DNA of 64,000 nt from Collybia mongolica (lineage: Eukaryota; Basidiomycota; Agaricomycetes; Agaricales; Clitocybaceae), in the NCBI GenBank assembly GCA_013420905.1, contig JAAXNY010000007.1, positions 124,001-188,000 on the forward strand, read 5' to 3'. Both the position numbers and the translations under genes were made by a program. Numbering within the stretch: position 1 is the stretch's first letter; each line of letters opens with the position of its first letter. Below, piece after piece: positions 1 to 11,711 of this stretch. A model generated the notes under the pieces. It saw only the letters and a program-made list of their open reading frames with translations. It made no database searches and was not told the DNA's origin.

Positions 1-1498
1 TCGTGGCTTTCCAATGGACCCTGGATCATGTGATTTGGATCAATATCCATTAAGCTATAAGCCAAACAAAATGGTTACTTATTGGGGCAGTTTTTTGACC
101 CTTATCTTATTTTCCATTATTCTGGCATTTATGATCCAATGCAAGAACATTATGGACTGTGGGAAGAATAAACAATGTCATGTGACTTTATTTGTATCAA
201 TTTGACATGTTGGAATTGGTTCAATCATCTTCTTGACCTCTTACCACCATCATGAAAGCCATTTCTACTGCTCAGCACAATACTGTTGTTTCTCTCCTCA
301 ATGAGGGCTATTCTCAGCGTCAAATCAAGGAGAAAACTGGTCTAGGGAAGGGTACCATCAGTAGGATCAGCAAAGATGTGGATGGAAACAAAGAAAACAA
401 CCTTGGTGGCCGCCCCTCCAAGCTGTCTGTTCGTGACAAACAGTAAATTATTCGTCAAATCAAGTCAGGGAAGCTTGATAATGCAGTTCAGGCTACCCAA
501 TTCATCAATGGCATCATCCCCAATCCTGTCACACCCCAGACAGTCAGAAATGCACTCAAGGAAAATCAATTTTATGCTGCTACAAAGAGGAAAGCTCCTC
601 TTCTCAAACGAGCCCATCGCATCCGGCGTCTCCAGTTTGCAAAATATCATGAAAGCTGGACTGTGGAGGACTGGAAAAGGGTTCTATGGACAGATGAGAC
701 CAAAATCAATAGGATTGGGTCAGATGGAAAGGTTTATGTCTGGAAACAAAGGGGAGAACCACCATCTGATAGAACAACATCACCTACTGTCAAACATGGA
801 GGAGGAGGAAACCTCATGGTATGGGGTTGTATGGGGTGGAATGGAGTGGGAAAGCTCATAGAGGTGCAGGGGAACATGGACAAGGTTCAATACTGTGAAA
901 TTTTGGAGAGTGGAGTTCAGGAAAGTTTTGAGAAGTTGGAAATGGTGGATGGCGAGCGCTACTTTCAGCAAGATAACGACCCCAAACACACATCTGGACT
1001 GGCCACACAGTGGTTTGAAGACAACAACATTCAAGTCCTTGGCTGGCCTGCCCAATCCCCTGACATGAATCCAATAGAACACCTTTGGGAACATCTCAAG
1101 CGCCGTCTTAAAGAATATCCGACACCACCCAAAGGAGTACATGAGTTGTGGGATAGATTGGCTGAAGAGTGGGGTGAAATTCCACCAGAGGTATGCCAAA
1201 ACCTGATAGAAAGTATGCCCAGGCGGATACAAGCAGTTATAAAGGCAAAAGGTGGTCATACAAAGTATTAGATAGAAAATTAATAAAGGGTCAAAAAACT
1301 GCCCCAATGAGTAATCATTTTGTTTGGCCTATAGCTTAATGGGTTTTGATCCAAATCACATGATCCAGGGTCCATTGGAAAGCCACGATGTCATAGTATC
1401 TTACATAATTACCCCAGGTCCCCTGCTTATGTCAGCACTTCATACCATATTGATCTTTCAAAAATGTACAAACATTGGGGCAGTTTTTTGAGCCACTG
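1..1498 (+). mobile_element. Tc1/mariner element, copy 1, left end outside window
   Basis: This copy is nearly identical to the two complete 1608-bp copies at 11712-13319 and 29823-31430. Alignment with them shows that exactly the first 110 bp lie outside the window. The right terminal inverted repeat (TIR, about 212 bp) ends in GAGCCACTG and is followed by the TA target duplication at 1499-1500. The transposase lies between the TIRs. The element sits in the RNase H repeat: the related repeat at 45418-46510 is uninterrupted across this site and supplies the empty-site sequence near 46370. Confidence 0.95.
252..1271 (+). pseudogene. Tc1/mariner transposase with a nonsense codon (copy 1)
   Basis: The frame encodes a Tc1-type cut-and-paste transposase of 340 codons including stop. 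An N-terminal helix-turn-helix (about residues 5-60) should bind the TIR. The catalytic core shows WTDETK, QQDNDPKH and NPIEHLWEH; the spacing from the second Asp to the Glu is 34 residues, so this is a DD34E enzyme. Codon 65 is TAA (444-446) where copy 3 has TCA, so only a 64-residue fragment can be made without readthrough. The 202-aa open frame downstream of an internal Met (663) carries the catalytic motifs but lacks the DNA-binding domain. Confidence 0.92.
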
Positions 1499-1500
1499 TA

Positions 1501-2627
1501 TATGAGGACTGGTATGCTACTGGCCTCTCTACGTCTGATGACGCCAAGCTGCGAGCCATTGCGGAAGGCATCCGACAGGCAGCTGACATTGGACTAGAGG
1601 ACATTCATGATGTCCACATCTTCTCTGACTCCACCAACACCCTTAGGCATTCCCTCGACACGTCTCACCACTCAGGTCAAGCATCCGCCCTCAAAGTGTG
1701 TGAGGTGTTGCTGCCTTGGCTGCAGCTCCATGCCATCCACAAGATTCACCTCCACCACATTACAAATGGAGTGGAGATTGAAGACCACCAACTGGCACAT
1801 ATCAGCGCCATCTTGACTCGCATTGAGGCAGGTGGAGCGCCAGTTATATCTGCTGATTTTGCACGACGTGAAGCAGTCACATGCATGCTTGACGGCTGGA
1901 AGTCTCTCTTCCAATCCAAGAAGTACATTGGCTCCAATTTCCTGATGCTCTATGTGAAAAAGGACACCCCACTCACCCCGACCCATGTAAACAATGGGCC
2001 ATGGATGCGCAAGACTGGTCACAGCCACACTTTGACTGTCCACGTGGTGCAATGCATCACTGGACACTCTCCAATTGGGGCGTTCTGATCGTGATTCTTC
2101 AAGGAAGAATCTGTCTCCTGTAGGTGCAGTGCTCCCCTGGAAACCGTACAACATGTTTTATATGACTGTCTGCAACATGGACAGGAAGACAAGCCCAGCC
2201 ATCAGCTGCGCTATGCGTGGCTGGTTGACTTCCTCTCAGAGAACAAAAGTGCTTTCGCATTCGATGTTCCCTAGTCCTAAACAGGCTAGGGGTGGTACTC
2301 AGTGTTCTAAGTGATGGCTATAGGGTGCTCCCTGCCTGAACATGCGAACCTGGATAATTGGTGGACTCGAAGCCACCACCCACTGCGGGGCACCACAGTG
2401 GGGGGCCTACCCCCTGGCGTAGATTGGCCCTTCTGGCCTGTGTACAATGAGCTCCAGCTCCATTTGCTAGCTCGACCTTGGTCAGGCAAGCATCCCAGCT
2501 CCGCAGCGCTTTATCCTCTGCCCCCCCTCCCCAGTCCCCCAATTACTACTTGTAGTGACCAGCACATGTATTAGGTACAGTTGGTATATAAAATGTTGAA
2601 AAAAATAAAAATAAAATAAAATAAACC
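1501..2627 (+). mobile_element. Decayed non-LTR retrotransposon 3' end (RNase H domain and A-rich tail)
   Basis: Reading across frames gives a retrotransposon RNase H-like domain: the AKLRAIAEG helix with its acidic residue, then HIFSDSTNT with the second Asp. A C-terminal segment resembles the zinc-finger tail of LINE polyproteins (CITGH, then a cysteine cluster near 2110-2130). The frame is lost several times, so it is dead. The 3' end is A-rich (2598-2626, AAAAAATAAAAATAAAATAA-type), as expected of target-primed reverse transcription. A related copy lies at 45418-46510 on the other strand. Tc1 copy 1 interrupts the 5' side. The clade is not resolved. Confidence 0.75.
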
Positions 2628-3047
2628 AATTACTCAAATGAAGTTCAAGAATTTGGACTGGCTGAGAACAGGGGGTTAGTTGCAGGTAATGCAAATATTT
2701 TGTTTTAACAAAAAATGACAATATTCCAATGTATTCAGACAATGTCTTTGATTAAGTTCACGTCACAATCTTCACACCCAGATACAATACCAGTCGGAAA
2801 TGTCTAATTGCACAATGCTGGGTAAATCAAGTAAATTTCAATGAGCCTTTTGATTGCAACATGACCGTCCAAAATCTCTCCCAAAACCTCAGTATACTAC
2901 CGTCAACAGCAGCGTTGTGAACGGAGATGGCGATTGGCCACTGGATTTCTCCTGTGGTTTAATGGAAAATAGTGAAATACAACATTCGCTCCAACCATAA
3001 ACCACTCTTTCATTCTACTAGCTCTTCTCTCCGTTTATCTACGGGTT
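2628..3047. other. Intergenic, no feature seen
   Basis: AT-rich sequence between the LINE tail and the 3' end of the F-box-like gene. I see no supported ORF or RNA gene. It must contain the 3' untranslated region of the minus-strand gene. Confidence 0.5.
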
Positions 3048-4487
3048 CTAATATTTTTGGCATACAGTTATTCCCCGTAAACGCAAATCTTCTATCCGCG
3101 TCTCCGAACACAGGCATTCCGGTCCATCAACGGAGATACATATCTTGGTGAGAGACAATGTTCCGTCCGACCGTTGTGGCAACAAGGCATCCAAGATGTT
3201 ATCGACTGTGTCTTTGCGCATCGCTCTGAACTCTAGTACCTCGAGCTCCGGAAGCAACTCCCTCATGCCAATCTCCCTCAGTGTTTCGAGTTTGATATAC
3301 TGGTGCCCCGCAAGAAAACGTGTCACAAACGGGAGCGCGCGCATTTCCCCGGGGGTGAGAATTGTGTAACTGAAATATGCAGGAATCATTTCGAAGGAGC
3401 GCAGGGTTTCCGCCTTTTTTTTGAGGAATTCAAAGAGATCCTCTGGTGGGACGGTTATTCCCAAAGTCACGAGATTGGGTACGTCGAATAAATAAACGCC
3501 TTCAAAGATCTCATCCGAAGCGAAGCATATTCGTAGTTCCTTGAGGTAGGGTAAACTGATCGTCGACGCGTCTGTGGGAACTTCCCTTCTCGCATGAGGA
3601 TGAATAGCATCCAAGTTGCACTTCTCCAATGAGGTGCAGAGCGATAGCACTTCGTAAACGTCGGGGAAGTATATTGAACCTTCGAGACCGATGGACGTTA
3701 ACTGTCCCCAAGGTATTTTTGGAAGGCACTTTAAAAGCCCAGACCCGGGCTTTTCGGTGTAAGACGTTTGAGCAATTCCCACTATTTTGAGGGTTCGAAG
3801 GAATGGTGCGTTCAAGTGCTTGCCGCCACAGGTTGGGAATGGGGAAGAAGACAGAGATAAAGTGGTGAGGACATCGAATGGAAGGGAACACCACTGGCCG
3901 GAGAGTACTGGAGGGCAGGATAAGGCTTTAAGTCTGTGTGCGTTAGGAATTACTACTTCTTTCAATAAGAGCTGTCCGTATGACAAATGAGCCAGGTTTT
4001 CGTGCGACATTGTGAAATGGATCTTGGTGTTGGTACACTGGCGCAGCCACTCAGCAATGAGATTCACACTATGTTCCCCGGGGGATTTCTCCAAGTGCAT
4101 ATCCCATACTTTACGAGTTCCAAACGCGACGTTCCTCCAGGACGAGCATATCTGCGTTATTTGGATGCGCGGATCATTTTTATTGAGTGTCAAAGGCTCT
4201 CCCCATATGTAGTATAGTATGACCTCCCGAATTAATTCAGCCGGTAGCTTGCCGTCAGGAGATAGTGCTGCGCGACACTGGTTGATGCAATGGATGACCT
4301 CTGATCGATCGATACGAAGGGCCGCTATATTAGCATCCACCGCTGTAGTGGCATCTATCCTGCGGAGAGTGGCTTCGGCAATGTTCAGCTGGGAGCGAAT
4401 GTAGCCTTTCTCTGCGCTGTTGACCACCCATGGCGAAGTTTCGGTACGGGCAAGGACACTGGATAATTGCTCGCCTTGATGTTCCAT
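3048..4487 (-). CDS. F-box-like protein with leucine-rich C-terminal region
   Basis: A single uninterrupted frame encodes 479 residues. The N-terminus (about residues 20-75) is a predicted helix rich in Ala, Arg and Glu. An F-box-like motif follows at about residues 78-125: LPAELIREVILYYIW, then QITQICSSWRNVAF and VWDMHLE. This is the usual helix, WR-containing helix and W..L pattern of Agaricomycete F-box proteins. The rest (about 150-479) has irregular leucine-rich repeats (LKALSCPP, LRTLKIVG, LKELRICF). The family is presumed to act as SCF ubiquitin-ligase substrate adaptors through Skp1; the substrate is unknown. No intron is needed, unlike in the paralogs at 50.8-60.9 kb, so this belongs to a different F-box subfamily. 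Confidence 0.85.
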   Translation of the reverse strand: MEHQGEQLSSVLARTETSPWVVNSAEKGYIRSQLNIAEATLRRIDATTAVDANIAALRIDRSEVIHCINQCRAALSPDGKLPAELIREVILYYIWGEPLTLNKNDPRIQITQICSSWRNVAFGTRKVWDMHLEKSPGEHSVNLIAEWLRQCTNTKIHFTMSHENLAHLSYGQLLLKEVVIPNAHRLKALSCPPVLSGQWCSLPFDVLTTLSLSSSPFPTCGGKHLNAPFLRTLKIVGIAQTSYTEKPGSGLLKCLPKIPWGQLTSIGLEGSIYFPDVYEVLSLCTSLEKCNLDAIHPHARREVPTDASTISLPYLKELRICFASDEIFEGVYLFDVPNLVTLGITVPPEDLFEFLKKKAETLRSFEMIPAYFSYTILTPGEMRALPFVTRFLAGHQYIKLETLREIGMRELLPELEVLEFRAMRKDTVDNILDALLPQRSDGTLSLTKICISVDGPECLCSETRIEDLRLRGITVCQKY

Positions 4488-5470
4488 TAGAGTTCTGTGC
4501 TGAGGATTTAGTTAACACGCTCTTAAGTGCGATGCAAGAACTTTGAGTGAGCTTAAAGTCACATACATTGTGTTGAATAAGACTTTGCGAAATTTTGGGC
4601 AGGTTATGAAGAACTTCGTAATGGTGGCTAGAGGGTTGGCTCTGGGGACGTCCGCTTTCTCAGTCAAAAATTTTGCTCCTTTTGTTGTGGGTTGGGCGGG
4701 CCTCCGAGTCGGCTCAACCACGTTCATACTTTACGAAACTCAGCAAGTCATCCGAGTAATTGTTTGCGTTTGCGTGATTTATTTGTGCGCCCTCTTTCTC
4801 CGCTCTATCAGGTAGGCGTTTTTTTCGCGCTGCCGCTCCACATTCACGCCCTTAAAACCTGCTCATCGCCTTCTCAACCTTTCACATATAATACAGTCGT
4901 CAACGGACACCCCGTCTTTCCTGCAACAGACATCTCCATCGCCTTAATAATGAGATAGCACGCGCACAGGGTGATCAGCTGAATCATCATACTAATATTT
5001 CGCTTGTGTAGAGAAATGACGTAGAAGGCTTGCGACCCTCTAGAAATCTTGTCGGAGATTTCGTTTATTCGGCGGGCGACGGCGAGATGGACACACCTCA
5101 TAGACGTGGGCCGTTTATGGCTGTTCCACGTGTCTACCTTCACTGGAGAGGCGTCGCCGAACCCTGCTTTGGGGCAGGATTGTGATGAAAAAGCTATTGT
5201 CAAAACCAATGCTTTAGTTGATCCATATATCCGTCTCACACAAATTAATATTCACGGATAGCTCTACGAGCACCACAACCCACAATCGTTAAAAATTGAA
5301 GTCGACAGCAAGGATGCTGCGTGTAAGACGTTTGTGGTCATTTCGTGACACTCATACAGGAACAGTAATAAATGAGGTTGGGAATAAAGAAGAACACCGA
5401 TTATCGTCGTAAACCACCCTCAACTCTTATAACATTTTCAACAGCATCTAATCTTTCACCACCCCCATCC
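4488..5470. other. Intergenic region between two minus-strand genes
   Basis: This holds the upstream region of the F-box-like gene and the 3' flank of the secreted-protein gene. Short open frames are present (for example 4543-4815 and 4874-5239) but show no recognisable domains or consistent splicing. I see no TATA box close enough to the F-box start to call. Confidence 0.4.
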
Positions 5471-7198
5471 TCAGAGAGCGAAAACGTAAATATCGTCCAG
5501 GAAGGACCACGCAGGTGCCTTTCCGCCGTGGAAAGCAAGGACATCGTTTCCTGTCGCGGTCACCTCGAATTCGTAGTATGTCCAGGGGCTGTACCCAGGG
5601 CGGATCGTTGTCACCACATTCCCGTTCCAGAGAAGCTCAACGAAGGCGGCGGCTTCCGACGTTTGTCCGCTATACACACTGGCGTGGAAGAACGTGACCA
5701 TATACTTCCCTCCCGCGGCCGTCGTCAATGGCTGCGCGTGGGAGAGGGTTCCTGCGAGGGCATCGGCGCCTGTGGCCGATCCCAAGAGTGCAACGCTGCT
5801 TCCTGAGCGGGCGTAGGGGGGATAGTGGAAGATCGTGGCATCGAACTGGCCTCCAGCGGGGCTGGTGCCGATCCAGTTGGCGGATGAGTCGTCGAAGCAG
5901 AAGCCATCACAGGTGTAGCTCTCGAATCCGGTGTCTGCGGTGAGGGACTTGCGCTTGTATCCCCGAGAGTAGGTAACTTTGAGATCGCCTTGGCCGTAGT
6001 TGACGGCAGTAGATTCATCGGCGACGAGGTAGTACTTCGGTGGATCACATCAGTACGCGCTTCTTTTGTTCGGGGTGCTCGGAAATGGACTTACCATACT
6101 GCAGGTGTAAGTAGTGGGAACGCCGTTCACGAGTGCACGCCAGATGTTGAAGTACTGGCACGCACCGCCGTTACGATCGGCACCGCGCGTATTACAGAGA
6201 GCGGCGCAGGCGTTCACATCGTACTTGTCGATGAAGGCGAAGCCCATATACTGTGACCTTGATGTGAGCACAGCGTCAGGTAATGATAAGAGCCGGACTT
6301 ACTCCAGGCGCGTTGTTAGCTCCATCTGTGGGACCGAAAACAAGCTCGTATCCGTCTGGTGCAGCGGGATCAGCGAGGGTCTTCGCTGCCCAGCCGCTGC
6401 TTTCCTGGATGTAGGTCAAGCCCGCGGGAGGTGGAATGGACTGCTGTCCGCCCATATTGGTCTTCTCTTCTGCCGTGTGGATATCGGCGTAAAGGGCACA
6501 TTTCAAGTTGGACTTCTCGCTGAAGACGAAATCGAGCAGTTCGTTATTGAACTCGTAGTATAAGTTCGCGAAAACTAGCCCGAAATCTCGTCAGCAAATA
6601 TCGATGGCACATGAGTTTTGACACGTACCACAGCCGTTTACCCGGGAGCAGAAGTCGAGGCAAGCGTCAATGTTGTATGTGGCGTTTGACACGACGGTGT
6701 AGGTGAGGTACGCCGTCCCTTGGATAGAGCCGTCTCTGTCGGTCGATTGTATTCCCGTCCCGCCAAATACTTGTTCATAGGCAGGGTTCGTACGTTGCGT
6801 GAGTGTCGTAGAGTTCTTTAGTTTGGCTGAGAATGCGGAGATAGCAAGATTAGCCTCAGCGTTCTTGCCAGCCTGGCCATCGGCGAGTTCTCCATCAATA
6901 GCCGTAACGACAGTCTCAGGAACGGGCTGGTTTGGGGGCGCGTCGTCAGTAGCCCCGGCTTTCTGGTCGACTATTTGGAGTGTTGAAGTGATGGTCTGGA
7001 CGTCGGTTTCCGTACCGGTGAGGTCGAGTGCGTTGTCGAACGAGTCGGGGACACCCTTCAAGGCTGGTGGGACAATTACGCTGATCGCGGCTACAAAGGC
7101 TAGGAATCACCCACGATCGGCACCAGAAGGAAAAGATTCTCACCATCAAAGGAAAGCGCAAGAAAAGAGAGCGCGAGTAGTCGCGTGAAGGAAGGCAT
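5471..7198 (-). CDS. Secreted cysteine-containing fruit-body-type protein, five exons
   Basis: My exon model is 7198-7144, 7099-6629, 6574-6303, 6250-6095 and 6034-5471. All junctions are GT-AG and the parts join in frame to about 505 residues. The start gives a signal peptide (MPSFTRLLALSFLALSF). Two similar cysteine-bearing modules resemble PAN/apple-like segments: CLDFCSRVNGC followed by a Tyr-rich stretch and KCALY, then ACAALCNTRG and GGACQYFNIW. The C-terminal about 170 residues look like a beta-sandwich carbohydrate-binding-like domain (WTYYEFEV, AFHGG). I know this architecture as a common secreted protein of unknown function in Agaricomycetes; an extracellular or cell-wall role is inference. 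The gene appears intact. Confidence 0.85.
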
Positions 7199-10100
7199 GG
7201 TGGTGAAGGTCGTGATAGTGAAACTGGGTCCCACTGGGTAGAAGAAGGCGTTATCTTGCCCTCTTTTCGTCCTCCATGACTACCTTTTAACTTTCGGTGC
7301 GCAGGCTTGCGTCCGCATCGTTCCGGGACCTGGTTCTGCTGACAACATCATTGTACCTTTGCCGTTCAAAAATATGAATGGCAGGTAGGTACGCGGACTA
7401 CGTGTGCTGTGATCGGGCTTAGAAGGAAGTTCAGGTTTAGGAAACCGCATTTTCCTCAATTGTGACGAAGACATCTGCGAAGATACCGTTAGCCTTTTTT
7501 GCGCGTCGGACGCCAGCGCGTGGTAGGGGCGTTTACCTCGATGTAAGTGAACGTTCCCGAAAAAACTTCTTTTTCTGTATGGCACCATTTTAAAAACCCA
7601 GACAACGGGGTCACGTGTTCGAAAAGTCACGCCAAGCTGTCTTGTCAACAATGCCAAATGTGAAAGTCTGTCCATAATCTAACCCTCGCAGAAGCTATTA
7701 CTATCTACGCGCTCATGCCACGGACGTTTCACGTCCAAGAAATCGAAGACCTCCTGTGCCTTCTGCGCTTCTTGCGCCGCATTACGTGCGAACGACCAGA
7801 CCCTAGGCCTCCTCGCTCAACCCTCCTTCCTACAATGTATACGGGTGGCCGTGTTAGAGACCGATCCGTCCCTCCTTCCTACTTAAAACATCCAGATTCT
7901 TTATGAGGCTATACCGCACAGACACTATGGCGGCTTCTAGGTGAGGCCTGGGTTTGTTTATTGGGCACGACTTCAATCTTTTCGTCCTGGGAAATGGTGT
8001 GTGACAATTTGTCGGAATTCGAATCTCGTTATCCGATCTAATCATGGCGTTATTCATTACAGTATCGTATCCTCTATCTGTCTAGATACAAGGCCGCAAG
8101 CCCCACCGAGGAACAAAGAACACATGCAAATACGAAGTGTACCGGTCTGATTAACCGAGAAATATCCACTTCCGCTTGCAACGGGGTTCTGCTGCATCCG
8201 AACATCACATCCACATTTTCTAGACTCTGTCACAAACCTCGAAGAAAGAGGTTCGCTTACCACCACCACACGAACATTCATCATGAAACAATGATGCGAT
8301 GTGTTCATCTTTCCGCGCAATCATAGTACTTGCAGCCACGTCACACGTCATATGTTCGATCTATTGATATTGACTTCTGTGAAAGTCATACGGGGAAAGA
8401 GGCTTTTGGCGTGAACCAGGGTTATCGTCGGCATATGTCGTCGGTCCCTCCTTTGGTGGGTTGCGGCTACCACCATCCACTCAAACATAGACTAACACCT
8501 TAATATACTTATAACGTTACACACAACTCCAGGAAGTAAGTTCAGCATATAGTCGTTCCCATCCGGCATCCACCCTTTCGGAAACTTATAAGCAGCGCGA
8601 CGTACGGTGTAAATTCGCGATCCCTCCCTTTGAAATCGGATTCTGATCCTTTTCATGCAACGGCGATATGGCAATTACCCCCTTAGGACGTCATGCGGCG
8701 CCAATATATCCGCCTCCTGTCCTGCATACTTTTGTAGTAGGCTTGTCTGGACTCTGGCTGGGTAGGCAAATGGCTTGGAACATCGCACTCGTTCTGAACC
8801 CGTCATACGTGTTATATCCCGGTCCGTCCTTCGATGGGTCAGAAGCATTGGTGTTCCGCGTGTACGAAGCGTAATGAAAAACGCGATCGGCGCGTGTCTG
8901 GATGATGTATAATGAACAAAGGGATACGTACGTCCGAATTATGACAGGAGTCACATTACATCTCACATAAACTTACAGACTGTCATTCACATTCTATAAA
9001 TGTCTCTGTCGGCTACTTTTGGCGACATACAACGACACTTGCCCTGGGTTTGACATGCGGGAGACTTCGTTTATACATACTGGCCGCCTTGAGCGATCAG
9101 CCCTGGTCAGTCGCTGCAGTTTTAAGTATTAACGTGGAACCATGCGGGCTCGCCACGCATCGGCCTACCTAGTCCTCCTGCCCAGTAAGGTTGGGGTAGC
9201 ACCATGCGCGGTATTTGTCCCAGGTGAGAACGACGAATAGCAGAATGATATCCTTACTCATGTGCACGACTCTAGCCACAGCGTCTCTTTTCCCAAAATA
9301 CCACTGTCATTCCCATTGTCAGAATCGACGTGTAACTTAAAGACAGGAGGGCGGACCGTCGTTGTTTCCGGTGTCAGTTAGGAACGCCAAATCGTGTGAA
9401 TTTCTTGAAGCCGTTTGCTCCTCGGAATCATACGCATATCTGATACACGTTATTTAAAGCATACGATGTTACGTATACGTTCAGGACACCAGCGTACGGG
9501 TCATCATTTATGAGACTGGACAATAATTTGGACGTGATTATTGAAGATATGGATAGACTTTCTGAACATCTTCGTGTTCATCATCATCCTGGTACGTGAG
9601 CAGGCTTTCCTGTGGGCGTACTGAGTTATGGTTTCTATTTCCAGAGTGATAGAGATTGTATAACCTGGAACTTACAAGTTTAGGCCGTCCACAAAGGTCA
9701 GAATGCTGCGGTTCTGGTAGATAAGCCTCGACTGCGCGTCCGGATGTACGGTCGCTGGGATAGTACCCACATTATTAAAATATATTTGACCTACCTGTTT
9801 ATATTACCCTGCACTTTCTACGATCCAGAAGAATTAGAGGTATGTTGGCCTCGGTTATCGAAATGTCGAGGAAGATATATGATCCTCAGAGCAGTCGCCC
9901 ATTAGTGAACGGCAAATACTGAATAACAATTCGTTATGCACCCGAGCAACAGAATCCCGAAAATGGTTATGCCAGCTTCACTCAGAACATGAATGGCACT
10001 CTGGAAGGGAACCTATTAAAATAATCTACCTCAGCAGAGGTTCAAACTTCGGACATACTGCTGAAGACAGACATTTTCAACTCTTTCCATAAGGAGATTG

Positions 10101-10404
10101 GGGTGCAGAAAGGTTGCTAGTCAAAGGCCAACAAACCAAAAATAAGTGGTCCACTTCTATTACAGCTACATGTCCAATGGATTCTAGATGGCCTTGTTAG
10201 CTGCATGAAGCCCATCAGCAAAATAAAGATTTACTGGTGAGCCATCTGCACTCTTTGACCTGCCACAAGTTGGAAGCCAGACACGGATCAGTAAATAGGG
10301 GCATACAAAGTTGAATGCAGACTTGCAGATGCAGGATTCTCTTGTTTGGTTTTTGCTGGCTGACATTGAAAAAGAGGAGAATTACCCTGAGTGGTAGGCA
10401 ACCT
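7199..10404. other. Long gene-poor stretch
   Basis: About 3.2 kb without a coding region I can support. The longest open frame (7675-7280, minus, 131 codons) has no recognisable domain and basic, low-structure composition. It lies just upstream of the secreted-protein start, so it may be chance or promoter sequence. From 7700 to 10400 the six frames are closed by many stops, and I see no RNA gene, TIR or LTR. Confidence 0.5.
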
Positions 10405-11122
10405 GGCAATTTTCCCAAAAGGTGTGCCCTATGCAGGGACAGTAGCCAATTGGGGGCCAGATCCCCTCCTTCCTTTTGCATTTGGGTGTTGTGGTTGATA
10501 TAAGGGGAGCACATACTCACTCCATGTCCAGTCACTCAGATATACCTTGCATTATCATATTTACACTCATATTGGACCCCAAAAAATGTCCTTGATTAAT
10601 GTCCAACCTTTTCCAATAACTTAAAAGATAATCATACTTACTTTAATGTCTACTAGTATGATGCTTCTTGATCTTTTACCACCACCATCCGACCATGGGA
10701 ATTCATCCCTCCTGCACTAGGTCATCCCTAAACTACCTAACACCTCATCCCTAATCGACATCACCTTTCATCAGACCACTCTTTCAGCCTGGGCCACCAT
10801 CCTTTTATACCATATCCAAATTTCTAACTTATCAGAGCTAATCCTGACTATCTGCAGGGTCATCTCATCTTGCCTGTACTGGGGGCTTCACTAATCCATT
10901 CACATCCACCTTATCAACTACCAGGCCACACAAGGACACCACAACTCTTGTACTCTGCTTTGCGCAGATCCTTAGGGAGCATCACCGCCAACATTTTTGA
11001 TGATTTATTCATACTTGCTTAACCACTACACCCAAATACAAAAGGAGGAAGGGGTCTGGCCCCCGATCAGCTACTGTCCCTGCACAGAGCACACCTCTTG
11101 GGGAGAATGCCAGTTTATCGTC
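10405..11122. repeat. Large inverted repeat (arms about 95 bp, loop about 525 bp)
   Basis: The arm at about 10405-10500, read on the opposite strand, matches about 11025-11122 with scattered mismatches. Both contain an ACACCCAAAT core, a purine-rich block, CTGGCCCCC and CTACTGTCCCTGCA. The loop has no supported gene. This may be two head-on copies of one repeat or the ends of a degraded transposon; no target duplication is evident. Confidence 0.65.
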
Positions 11123-11709
11123 CAATGGTGGGATTTGGTGGCCTCAGTTTGGAGGGGAGTTATTGCTTTGGAAGAGTGGTGTGGAACAGGGGGGCAAGTA
11201 ATAGGGGGATTCAGGAGAGGGGGAGCAGGTTCGAGGTATGGGTCATTCATTTAGTTTGGACATTTATCTTCAACACTGGGGGGGAGTAGGACCATGCCCC
11301 GACAAGTGAAGGCAAACCTTTTTAAGGCCTTGGGAGGTTCAGACATGGTACAGTACAATACCGTTGGACTGCAGGTATCCTCAGTCTAGACCCATAATAT
11401 GACCTGGAGAGCAACTTAGTGTACAGCTCCACCCTGATGGCCCATTACAGATTACTTAGTGGTAATAGGTGCTTCTGCCCGCATGTAGCTGGGGCAAACC
11501 CACATGCACTTAATATTATTATATGAACCAAAAAAAAAAAAAGAATAATGTCTACTAATATACTTGTAATTATTTATAAACTATTCAAAAAGAGCTAAAA
11601 TTGTACATAGTTCCTAGTAAGGTCTACTAGTGTATTGATAAACAACAATAACCCAAATATGCCTAAATTCTACTAAGATCCATTAATACATCAATAATTA
11701 TCTATAGAA
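11123..11709. other. Repeat 3' end with poly-A tract, then AT-rich sequence
   Basis: The sequence up to about 11530 ends in a run of A after TATTATATGAACC (11530-11542), which looks like the 3' end of a LINE or SINE insertion. Downstream, to the Tc1 element, it is AT-rich with the repeated theme TCTACTA. No open frame with a recognisable domain is present. Confidence 0.4.
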
Positions 11710-11711
11710 TA

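Noticed and set aside
14..205. 63-codon ORF at the Tc1 left end
   Set aside because: Lies within TIR and leader sequence and recurs only because the element recurs.
780..1307. 175-codon minus-strand ORF in Tc1 copy 1 (repeated in the other copies)
   Set aside because: It is exactly antisense to the transposase catalytic region, with no motif of its own.
7280..7675. 131-codon minus-strand ORF upstream of the secreted-protein gene
   Set aside because: No domain, no signal peptide, no similarity to anything else in the window; chance open frame is the simplest reading.
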